From positions 1 to 27,841 of the forward strand of contig JBBQKF010000036.1 in assembly GCA_038326615.1 (NCBI GenBank): DNA of 27,841 nucleotides, given 5' to 3'. This document shows, piece by piece, positions 1 through 6,424 of this stretch; the stretch's first letter is position 1; every line of letters starts with the position of its first letter. The translations under genes were made by a program, and so were the position numbers. The DNA comes from JBBQKF01 sp038326615. GTDB taxonomy: Bacteria > Bacillota > Clostridia > Saccharofermentanales > UBA5734. The notes under the pieces are model-generated. The model was not told the DNA's origin and did no database searches. It saw nothing but the letters and a program-made list of their open reading frames with translations.

Positions 1-1
1 A

Positions 2-151
2 GAACAGGCAATAAAAATCCTTAACAGTCTCGCATCCGGAAACCGCCTCGTAGGGATTATTTCGCACGTAAGTGAGCTCAAAGAACGAATTGACAAGCAA
101 ATCAGAATCAAGAAAACGACAAGAGGCAGCGCGATAGAGGTTGTGGTTTAG
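2..151 (+). CDS. sbcC: SbcC nuclease subunit, C-terminal end only (partial)
   Basis: The frame from base 2 is open and ends at TAG 149-151, giving 49 residues that contain NRLVGIISHVSELKERI and end IRIKKTTRGSAIEVVV. This is the C-terminus of SbcC, the SMC-like ATPase that with SbcD forms a DNA hairpin-cleaving nuclease. The segment corresponds to the last strand and H-loop region (GIISHV) after Walker B. Everything upstream lies outside the window, so integrity cannot be judged. The stop codon runs directly into the palindromic repeat at 153-208, which may act as its terminator. The identification rests on a short but very characteristic tail. Confidence 0.85.
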   Translation, partial: EQAIKILNSLASGNRLVGIISHVSELKERIDKQIRIKKTTRGSAIEVVV

Positions 152-152
152 T

Positions 153-208
153 GTGTCACAGGGACGGGGTTGGTGACAATGTTGTCAACAACCCCGTCCC
201 TGTGACTG
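153..208. repeat. GGGACGGGGTTG repeat, head-to-head pair (palindrome)
   Basis: The two arms 155-172 and 189-206 are perfect 18-bp reverse complements. An inner TGACAA/TTGTCA stem (174-179, 182-187) extends the hairpin almost to the tip. It equals two inverted copies of the single unit seen at 4077-4103 and 5726-5752, so it resembles a paired REP-type element. It begins directly after the sbcC stop codon and interrupts the minus-strand remnant beyond it. There is no T-run on either side, so a terminator role is only possible. Confidence 0.85.
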
Positions 209-407
209 CTGCATCGGCCTGCCTGCTAATTATTCTGCTGCTTTCACCAGTTAAAAAATGCCAGTATCGGTAGATATACCCCGCCCAGAAAAGCATCTCT
301 TTTGCAAAAACTTCACCTTCATTCAGATGCGTTTCGTCGGCGAGATTTGCAAGAATAAATAACATGTATGCTGTGAAATAATCAAGTAATTTTCGGAAAT
401 TTGGGGT
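209..407 (-). pseudogene. Remnant of a small conserved hypothetical protein
   Basis: On the minus strand the frame from 407 reads LANLADETHLNEGEVFAKEM, then FWAGYIYRYWHFLTGESS, then RQADAAV. It then runs into the palindromic repeat, where the sequence becomes repeat-encoded and stops at 156. The aromatic-rich WAGY/YRYWHF pattern looks like a genuine conserved protein. There is no convincing start: the only ATG is at 365, inside the similar-looking region, and no Shine-Dalgarno sequence precedes it. I read it as an internal fragment lacking its N-terminus and with its C-terminus replaced by the repeat. The function is unknown. Confidence 0.35.
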
Positions 408-432
408 TTAAGAATCGTTTTCCTCCATGCAA

Positions 433-1108
433 TTACACCCACGAAGAAATCAAGCCTTTCATATCCTGAAGTCTGTACCCAAGGATTTCAGCGCCTCGTC
501 CCATAGAAATTTGTTCTTTTTATACACCAATTCTAACCAATTTAGATAAACGTTCTTCCATAAAACATGTAGAAGATAGAGAATCCGGCTCTTTGGCACG
601 CATAATCTCAGGAAACTGATACAAATCGTCACTGCCAAGATTTTCAAGCTTCTCAAAATGATATTGTGAGGACAAAGACGTATTCCTTATTGAAACATAA
701 AATTTATTTCTAAACTCAGAGACCATAAATTTCCACCAAGCGGTCAAGCACAGTTTTATAGCTGCCCTGAAAAATATGTTTGATTTTAATAACTCTTTTA
801 ACAAATGATAACCCGGATGAATTTCCCCACTCTTGTGTAAAAGCCACAACAGGCATTAAAAAATACGAAGCAAATACATTTGTCTCCTTTTCCTGATCGA
901 ATAAATAATCTGAATCATCAACATCAAAAGAATCCAAGTGCAGTAATAGGTGAGCAAGCTCATGTGCAATGCTAAAAATTGAACACTCAACAGAAAGTCT
1001 ATCCCACGCATTTACAATAATGGCAGGACCTCCGTCCAAATCAGAAACAGATAACCCCAGAAAACCTTTTGAAGCTAAATTAACAGTATGTATAGTAATT
1101 AATTTAAG
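433..1108 (-). pseudogene. ImmA/IrrE-family metallopeptidase, decayed
   Basis: The minus frame from 1108 gives DGGPAIIVNAWDRLSVE and then SIAHELAHLLLH, the HExxH zinc site of ImmA/IrrE (COG2856) peptidases, which cleave or antagonise XRE-type repressors. It continues through NVFASYFLMP to TGA at 716-718. The homologous reading then moves to another frame (SEFRNKFY ... EERLSKLVRIGV), ends at TAA 520-522, and resumes in that same frame as KEQISMGRGAEILGYRLQDM to the stop at 433-435. This means one frameshift near 716-735, one nonsense codon and no N-terminal half (no start, no HTH). The zinc motif is intact, but the gene cannot make the full protein. Confidence 0.8.
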
Positions 1109-1137
1109 TTAAGAAGTAGATGGGTAAGGGAGCAAAT

Positions 1138-1815
1138 TTAAAAAAACAAATGAAAATTACAATACCGATTAAGTGAATTACAATTTTCACTTATAAAATC
1201 CCATGAAAATTTGAAATTTCCTAAAGCTGCAAATTCAGAAGAATTTACAAATGCAAAAAAATCTTTTGGACTATCTGAATATTTGTCAGAAAAATTCTCT
1301 GCCAAAGTCATTTTCTCTTCTTTTGTAGGATCTTTTTGAATATCATGAAGAACATGCTCTAAATTACTTAAAAAATAATATACGCTATATTTTATTGATG
1401 CAATTTGGGGTGTTGCTACTAATCTTTTAAGTGCTAAGGACTTAATTTGATTGCGCTTTTGAATAAAAGCAACATCTTTGGTTTCAATTCTATCGGAATA
1501 ATACTGAATATGATTTACATCAGCAAAAACAATCTTTTCATCCCTTACAAATGCTCCATCAGTATCAACCAAATGAACAACCTGAGCAATGTCGCTTTTA
1601 TGAAAACGCATATTTGAAAGATGCTTATCAATATGGGTATATACTTTCTTTATGATGTTTTGAGGATTTGTGTTTTCTTCGGTTAAAATATCTCCATAGG
1701 TTATTTGAAACATTATTTCTTCATTTTCAACAAATGAGGGCAAAATACCTTCAAGTGACACTTTGTCAGTAATGCCTTCAACTAAAAACAGTACTATTTT
1801 CTTTGCTTTACCCAT
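1138..1815 (-). CDS. TOPRIM-like nuclease partner of the adjacent AAA ATPase
   Basis: The product is 225 residues. The N-terminus reads KKIVLFLVEGITDKVSLEGIL with the acidic E13 of a TOPRIM-type motif, and the pattern VVHLVDTDGAFV supplies the DxD pair D84/D86. This is the arrangement of OLD, RloB and AbiLii/AriB-like nucleases that act with an AAA ATPase. The C-terminus ends SLNRYCNFHLFF. The start ATG (1813-1815) lies inside the end of the ATPase gene (8-bp overlap) and follows GGGAGGG, so the two are translationally coupled. What is seen is a TOPRIM-like motif set and coupling. A defence role (abortive infection, effector released by the ATPase) is inferred. The exact family (AbiL, PARIS or an unnamed relative) is undecided. 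Confidence 0.6.
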   Translation of the reverse strand: MGKAKKIVLFLVEGITDKVSLEGILPSFVENEEIMFQITYGDILTEENTNPQNIIKKVYTHIDKHLSNMRFHKSDIAQVVHLVDTDGAFVRDEKIVFADVNHIQYYSDRIETKDVAFIQKRNQIKSLALKRLVATPQIASIKYSVYYFLSNLEHVLHDIQKDPTKEEKMTLAENFSDKYSDSPKDFFAFVNSSEFAALGNFKFSWDFISENCNSLNRYCNFHLFF

Positions 1816-3193
1816 TCAAATCCCTCCCGGCCTTGCGAAATGCGCGTCTAATATCGTATTCTTTCGTTGGTGCATATACCTGTTCTTTCTGATCGCCGAT
1901 ATTAATGCTCCTCAGGTATAAATCTCTGAGATTGTTATTGCTTTTAACATTAGTAAGACGGATATATCTGTTTTGGGGATTAGTGGTGGTAAAAACTAAA
2001 GAACTTTTTCTGATCATTTCCAGAGGACGAAGATTATGCGATGTAAAAATAAGTTGTCCCTTACCGCTTTCTTCAATAACACCAAGTAATTCGCCGAGAA
2101 GATATTCAAAAATGCCTGCATCAAGCTCATCAACCGCCATACAAATCGAAGGATTATTGTACATAGCAATAAGAATATTTAGAATAGAAAGCATTTTTTT
2201 GATTCCTTCAGACTCATATTTTAAAGGAATACGGACGTCACCGCGGACAGATAACAATTCAAACCGAACGCCATTTTCACCAGCTCTCGTTACCTGAGGT
2301 CCATGCTCTTTAATAAAAATTGTAAGGCCCGGAACTAAAGACTTTAAAACTAGATTCATTTCTTCCACAATGGACTTAAATATGCCAAAAGTATCACTGT
2401 CGAAAATTGTGGGTTCGCACAAAGACACAACTAAATCTTCTATTGAAAAATTACCGGATTTCTCGTGTTTTACCGAAAATGGAATTGCAAAATCCAACTT
2501 AATAATTCCGCTATGGCTATTTTTAATGACAAACAAATCAGTTATAGCATAATATCTTAATGAGTGCAAAATAAAAGCTGCGTTATCGATTCCGGCGCCG
2601 TCTTCTAAAATTCCTCTTGCTTCATCAGAAAAAATAAAAGATTTGCCTTCTTTTTTTGCAACAACTTTCGCAACATTTAAACTAACTTTATTCTCTTTAT
2701 CTGCAGAAATAATTGACTTAAATCTGTATTTGGGAGTAAACAAAACGTCCTCATTTCGAGGAGAATAATTAATTAAATCAGTCTCCCTTGACCATTTCCC
2801 GTTTTCTATAAGTGAATATGAAATTTTCTCTTGCTCGATTTCGATGCCGACATCAGTATCACGAGAAATAGTAAACAGATAATTAACAATTATTTGCTTT
2901 GAATTATCTTGTAAAAAAAACTTAAAAGCGCAAGTTGACTTATCACTTAAATTTCCGATAAAACTTGCAGTGTCTGACGGCAGGGGAAGCCCCATCATAA
3001 GAATCTTCAAAAAACCGAGGGCATCAATAACAGCAGTCTTGCCAGAACCATTCTGCCCGTAAATGCCAAGAATTTCCGAATTCCCTTTAAAGCCATCTTC
3101 TGTATTAGAATTCGGCATTTCAATTTTACCGTAATCAACATTTTTGAAATCATTCAATTCAATAGAAAGCAAGCGAACAATTAGCTCATTCAT
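1808..3193 (-). CDS. AAA (ABC/SMC-like) ATPase of a two-gene defence module
   Basis: The product is 461 residues. Walker A is GQNGSGKT (46-53) after a typical MNELIVRLLSIELNDFKNV start. A signature-like YESEGIKKMLSI lies at 326-337, Walker B is AVDELDAG with D355 and E356, and a switch histidine sits in FTSHN (386). This is the AAA_15/AAA_21 type found in OLD, AbiL and PARIS-like systems. An upstream in-frame ATG exists at 3235, but the ATG at 3193 is preferred because GGAGGTG at 3205-3211 precedes it and homologues of this class begin at the first beta strand. It is the first gene of a minus-strand pair with the TOPRIM protein and has its own promoter. It probably senses phage and controls the nuclease (inference). 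Confidence 0.75.
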   Translation of the reverse strand: MNELIVRLLSIELNDFKNVDYGKIEMPNSNTEDGFKGNSEILGIYGQNGSGKTAVIDALGFLKILMMGLPLPSDTASFIGNLSDKSTCAFKFFLQDNSKQIIVNYLFTISRDTDVGIEIEQEKISYSLIENGKWSRETDLINYSPRNEDVLFTPKYRFKSIISADKENKVSLNVAKVVAKKEGKSFIFSDEARGILEDGAGIDNAAFILHSLRYYAITDLFVIKNSHSGIIKLDFAIPFSVKHEKSGNFSIEDLVVSLCEPTIFDSDTFGIFKSIVEEMNLVLKSLVPGLTIFIKEHGPQVTRAGENGVRFELLSVRGDVRIPLKYESEGIKKMLSILNILIAMYNNPSICMAVDELDAGIFEYLLGELLGVIEESGKGQLIFTSHNLRPLEMIRKSSLVFTTTNPQNRYIRLTNVKSNNNLRDLYLRSINIGDQKEQVYAPTKEYDIRRAFRKAGRDLNG

Positions 3194-3223
3194 AATATAA
3201 TAAACACCTCCAAAGTCAAATTT

Positions 3224-3252
3224 ATTGTAACACAAAAGTGTATTTATGTAAG
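3224..3252 (-). promoter_or_regulatory. Putative sigma-A promoter of the ATPase/TOPRIM pair
   Basis: On the minus strand, CTTACA (3247-3252) is followed after 17 bp by TACAAT (3224-3229). This lies about 13 bp upstream of the GGAGGTG ribosome binding site of the ATPase gene, so the leader would be short. An ACAC-AAAA-GTGT inverted element sits in the spacer and could be an operator, though nothing proves it. Confidence 0.5.
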
Positions 3253-3395
3253 CAATAAAATCAATAACGAAACATATTGTATCGATAAGCCAACAATAAA
3301 TGATGTATTGCTAAGAAAATAGAATTATGGAAAAATCGTGACATGTCCGATATAGGACAGGATAGGAAAAGGAAAAAGGAGAAAGGAAAAAGGGT

Positions 3396-3504
3396 GGGTC
3401 CGCTTGGATGCGCAAGCATCCAATTGCAATATTTCGCATAACAATAGAAAACTCTCAATATTGTAAAACGCGAAATCTTTAATTTCGTAAGCGGACTTTG
3501 GACC
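3396..3504. other. Candidate structured RNA or DNA element (four-way junction)
   Basis: This gene-free stretch has nested complementarity. The outer stem GTCCGCTT (3398-3405) pairs with AAGCGGAC (3489-3496). A perfect 6-bp hairpin GGATGC-GCAA-GCATCC with a GNRA-type loop spans 3406-3421. A second arm pairs 3424-3433 with 3457-3466 around CAATATT/AATATTG, and a third is CGAAAT-CTTTA-ATTTCG (3471-3487). The arms follow one another with almost no unpaired bases. The GCAA loop appears as TTGC on the minus strand, so the plus strand is the more natural RNA. No known RNA family is recognised. Confidence 0.4.
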
Positions 3505-3558
3505 AGTATTCCTGCTTACCTAACCTTCCTTTTCATTGATTTTCGTTTTCGCCTGGTT

Positions 3559-3870
3559 TTATCTTTTAGATTTAGCTTTGTCCGGAACAATGGCTAATGT
3601 ATAGCCTAATGGCTTTAATATTTTGAATAAAGTGTCAATTTGTGGCGTAGCTCGCATACTTTCTAATCTGGCAATTGCAGGTTGTTTAACCCCAGACAAC
3701 TTGGAAAGCTCTTTTTGAGAAATGCCCTTTTTCTCTCTTGCTTCTATCACTTTACCAATCAATGAAACTTCAAAGTCAATAATCGCCTTATCCGCTTCGG
3801 ATAAATAATTGAGGTCGTTATAGAGATCGCCAAATTCTGTGAACTCCTCATTTCCAAATTTAAAACTCAT
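3559..3870 (-). CDS. higA: HigA-like XRE-family antitoxin
   Basis: The product is 103 residues. The C-terminal two thirds are an XRE helix-turn-helix, EKKGISQKELSKLSGVKQPA followed by IARLESMRATPQIDTLFKIL, then KPLGYTLAIVP as in HigA antitoxins. An N-terminal extension (about 1-36) carries the usual LSEADKAIIDFE-type segment. ATG 3868-3870 is chosen over the TTG at 3879 because GAAAGGATT lies 8 bases upstream. It overlaps the 3' end of the higB remnant by 11 bp, the standard toxin-first arrangement. HigA neutralises HigB and represses the shared promoter. Here the toxin is broken, so the gene is an orphan antitoxin and its native promoter upstream of higB is probably also gone. Confidence 0.8.
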   Translation of the reverse strand: MSFKFGNEEFTEFGDLYNDLNYLSEADKAIIDFEVSLIGKVIEAREKKGISQKELSKLSGVKQPAIARLESMRATPQIDTLFKILKPLGYTLAIVPDKAKSKR

Positions 3871-4030
3871 AAATTTCAATCCTTTCTAAAAAATCCTTCA
3901 TATTATTTCGTGCCTTTTCAATTTCCCTTACCGGTGTTTTATTAGTTTTCTTCAAAAAATGATGCAACAAAACAAATGTATTATCTCCCAAAATGCAACA
4001 AGAACAGACAAACGCTAAGTGAAATAGACA
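3860..4030 (-). pseudogene. higB: HigB-like (Gp49/RelE-type) toxin, C-terminal half only
   Basis: The minus frame after TAG (4031-4033) reads CCILGDNTFVLLHHFLKKTN and continues KTPVREIEKARNNMKDFLER to TAA 3860-3862. FVLLHHF.KKT.KTP is the signature of phage-derived Gp49-like HigB ribosome-dependent mRNA nucleases. The N-terminal half (about 50-60 residues) is missing. Instead, beyond about 50 bp of unrecognised sequence lies the GGGACGGGGTTG repeat at 4077-4103. The toxin should therefore be inactive. The overlap with the antitoxin start confirms that this was a higBA operon. Confidence 0.75.
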
Positions 4031-4076
4031 CTAAATGTAGCTTTTATCGTAAAACAAAGGTATAACCAGCTAATTT

Positions 4077-4103
4077 GTGTCAACAACCCCGTCCCCGTGA
4101 CAC
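4077..4103 (-). repeat. GGGACGGGGTTG repeat, single unit, minus orientation
   Basis: This 27-bp unit has GTGTCA/TGACAC inverted ends. It differs at one base from the opposite-facing unit at 5726-5752 and closely matches each half of the pair at 153-208. It lies between the truncated higB and the isomerase gene. Confidence 0.85.
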
Positions 4104-4117
4104 TTTAGTGATAATAA

Positions 4118-4149
4118 AATAGCTATTATGATTTCAAAAATGATATAAT
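4118..4149 (+). promoter_or_regulatory. Possible promoter region of the isomerase gene
   Basis: A perfect consensus TATAAT lies at 4144-4149, 72 bp before the isomerase ATG. The position of a -35 box holds no good TTGACA match. Instead a perfect 10-bp palindrome AATAGCTATT (4118-4127) sits there, as an activator or repressor site might. The assignment is weak. Confidence 0.3.
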
Positions 4150-4221
4150 AATTTCAACGAGTTAATTTGAAAGCCGTGCCCATTTCTAAGCTTTATCCTA
4201 TAGATCGACAGGAGGAGAATC

Positions 4222-5724
4222 ATGTTAGAATTAACACCCATAAAAAAGAACAAAAGGCCCGTAGTTGGACTTTATAGTGTTGGGCTCAAAGCCTATTGGG
4301 AACAATTCCCGGGCTTAAAAGAAAGACTGATTGAATACGGTAAATTTATTGAAACAAAAATGAGTTTGCAAGCGATTGTTAAAAATTATGGCTTGGTCGA
4401 TAACGAAGACGAAGCTAGGAAAGCCGGCGAATGGTTCAACAGTCAAAATGTCGATATTATTTTTATGCATTGTGCGACATATGTAACCAGTTCATCTATT
4501 CTTCCAATACATCAAATTTGCAAAGCCAATGTTATAGTATTAAATCTTCAACCGACAGCAAGAATTAATTATGAAGAGACAACAACAGGAGAATGGTTAG
4601 CACATTGCGGAGCGTGTGTGGCTCCTGAAATTGCCAATGCATTTAACAGATATGGAATAAAATATACTGTAATAAATGGCTTGCTTGGACTTGATTATAC
4701 TCCTGCTATCTCATTAACAGATGAAAATACAGCAAAAAGGCCGGAAGCAATTAAAGCGTGGAACGCAATTAATGAATGGATAAAGGCAGCAGAAGTTTTA
4801 GCAACGCTCAAAAACAGTAGATTCGGATTTCTAGGTGGAAATTATAGCGGTATGTTAGATATGTACAGCGATTTCACGATGCTTCAAGCACAAACAGGAA
4901 TGCATGTAGAAATTATCGAAATGTGTGATTTAGATAGATGCCTAAAAGCTGTTACACCAGAAGAGGTCAAAGAAAAATTAGCCGAAATCAAAGAAATATT
5001 TGAGATATCAGGAGACTCTCCTTCAGATCCGCTGGTCAAAAGACCCACAGCAGAGCAATTAGAGTGGTCTGCCACAGTTGCGGCGGCACAAGAAAGATTG
5101 GTTAAAGAATATAACCTTGATGCACTTGCATATTATTATCACGGCTCAAACGGAAATGAATACGAAAAGCTTCAGAGCGGGTTCATAGTTGGACATTCTC
5201 TTTTAACTGCAAAAGGAATAGCCTGTGCAGGCGAAGCTGATATTAAAACCGCACTGGCAATGAAAATATGCGATATTCTTGGCGTAGGCGGAAGCTTTTG
5301 TGAAATAGTTGTTACTGATTATATTGATGGGACTATACTAATTGGGCACGATGGACCTTTTCATATTAATATTTCTGATAGAAAACCGATACTTCGAGGG
5401 ATGGGCGTATTCCATGGTAAACACGGAACAGGCATTTCTGTTGAAGCAAAAGTCAAAACAGGATTTATCACCACATTAAATGTGTCTCAAACGGTTGATG
5501 GAAAATTAAAACTAATCATTAGTGAGGCTGAATCAACAAACGGCTCCATCATGACTATAGGGAATACTCAAACTCCTGCCAAATTTAAAAATGACCCGGA
5601 TACATATATGAACAAGTGGTTCTCACAATTCCCAACCCATCACTTTGCTCTTTCTATAGGACATAACGCATCTGTTCTAGAAAAAGTGGGCGAATTGCTT
5701 GGCATTAATTATATTAGTTTATAG
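4222..5724 (+). CDS. L-arabinose/L-fucose isomerase-family protein
   Basis: The product is 500 residues, a normal length for this family. The C-terminal half has CAGEADIKTALAMKI (E338), SFCEIVVTDYIDGTILIGHD with E361 and H376, and a later FHGKHGTG. These resemble the metal-binding Glu/Glu/His set of AraA/FucI-like aldose-ketose isomerases, including the typical GHDGP. The start is secure: AGGAGGAG lies 7 bases before ATG. The substrate cannot be read from sequence, and no sugar transporter or kinase is adjacent, so the pathway is unknown. The gene stands alone between two inverted copies of the 27-bp repeat, one just after its TAG stop. Many such proteins are annotated only as fucose isomerase-like, and I stop at that level. 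Confidence 0.75.
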   Translation: MLELTPIKKNKRPVVGLYSVGLKAYWEQFPGLKERLIEYGKFIETKMSLQAIVKNYGLVDNEDEARKAGEWFNSQNVDIIFMHCATYVTSSSILPIHQICKANVIVLNLQPTARINYEETTTGEWLAHCGACVAPEIANAFNRYGIKYTVINGLLGLDYTPAISLTDENTAKRPEAIKAWNAINEWIKAAEVLATLKNSRFGFLGGNYSGMLDMYSDFTMLQAQTGMHVEIIEMCDLDRCLKAVTPEEVKEKLAEIKEIFEISGDSPSDPLVKRPTAEQLEWSATVAAAQERLVKEYNLDALAYYYHGSNGNEYEKLQSGFIVGHSLLTAKGIACAGEADIKTALAMKICDILGVGGSFCEIVVTDYIDGTILIGHDGPFHINISDRKPILRGMGVFHGKHGTGISVEAKVKTGFITTLNVSQTVDGKLKLIISEAESTNGSIMTIGNTQTPAKFKNDPDTYMNKWFSQFPTHHFALSIGHNASVLEKVGELLGINYISL

Positions 5725-5725
5725 T

Positions 5726-5752
5726 GTGTCATGGGGACGGGGTTGTTGACAC
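5726..5752 (+). repeat. GGGACGGGGTTG repeat, single unit, plus orientation
   Basis: This 27-bp unit is inverted relative to 4077-4103, with one mismatch. It starts one base after the isomerase TAG. The string TAGTGTGTCA is shared with the sbcC stop/repeat junction at 149-158. Confidence 0.85.
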
Positions 5753-5852
5753 AAAATTTATATAATTTCCTGCTGTGGCTGAAGAATGTATTGTAAAGAC
5801 AACAAGAAATATTATCAATAAAGATTATCGTATGAATGGAGGATGGAAAAAA

Positions 5853-6038
5853 ATGGCAAAAAGCAAATGGGTGTCTTTCTTCTTATGCCTGTTTTTAGGT
5901 GTATTAGGAATACATAAATTTTATGAAGGCAGAGTGCTTTTAGGGATTTTATATCTTTTTACTGTTGGGTTATTCGGAGTTGGTGTAATTATCGATTTAA
6001 TTGTCCTATTTTTTAAACCAAACCCATACTATCCGTAA
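5853..6038 (+). CDS. TM2-domain small membrane protein
   Basis: The product is 61 residues: MAKSKWVSFFLCLFLGVLGI, then HKFYEGRVLLGILYLFTVG, then a second hydrophobic stretch ending PNPYYP. This is a TM2 domain (PF05154): two transmembrane helices joined by a short loop with the conserved G-hydrophobic-H-x-F-Y motif. The role of stand-alone bacterial TM2 proteins is not established. ATG 5853 is chosen because GGAGG (5838-5842) lies 10 bases upstream and family members start just before the first helix. An in-frame ATG at 5775 would add residues with no family look. The gene is monocistronic. Confidence 0.8.
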   Translation: MAKSKWVSFFLCLFLGVLGIHKFYEGRVLLGILYLFTVGLFGVGVIIDLIVLFFKPNPYYP

Positions 6039-6424
6039 ATTTGAATTTCGTAAACATGAAGAAAAACAAATATAGATAATGTATAATCTAACGTGAATGT
6101 AATAGAATCAAATAAGCTCAAAGTTCTAGAGTCAAAAGACAATTCGAGAAAATTTAATCTTTAAGCAATGTCAATTGCATAATTTTAAAACAAACTATAA
6201 TTATTTTATAGATTTATGATAAAATATTAACATTGCATTGCATTATTAGTAGTTAAAGCAAAGTTAAGGTAAAAAAGACAAACCAATGTGCAATATTTTA
6301 AACCTAAATTAGGAATTAAATGAAAATCGCTAATAACGAACCGAATACCTAACGAACTAAAAAAGTTATAAATTAAAACGGATTAAGATAATTAATGAAC
6401 TAATTTGAACTAAAATATCTATGA
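6039..6424. other. Intergenic AT-rich region before the defence block
   Basis: No gene is seen in 386 bp. A possible promoter is TTGCAT (6175-6180) with TATAAT (6196-6201), but the 15-bp spacer is short. Short repeats such as ATTGCATTGCATT (near 6231) and two TAACGAAC copies (near 6334-6357) have no clear role. The region plausibly holds the promoter and leader of the restriction block, since no other upstream gene is on the plus strand close by. Confidence 0.4.

Noticed and set aside
459..656. Separate minus-strand gene within the ImmA region
   Set aside because: It is an alternative frame of the decayed peptidase; the homologous reading lies in the other frame interrupted by TAA 520-522.
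3261..3458. 65-residue minus-strand open frame
   Set aside because: It runs through a purine/pyrimidine tract and the structured element; composition (FPFSFFLFLSC) reflects the tract, with no ribosome binding site.
3396..3504. tRNA-like cloverleaf or retron ncRNA
   Set aside because: No tRNA consensus (T-loop, anticodon arm of proper size) is present, and no reverse transcriptase gene is in the window.
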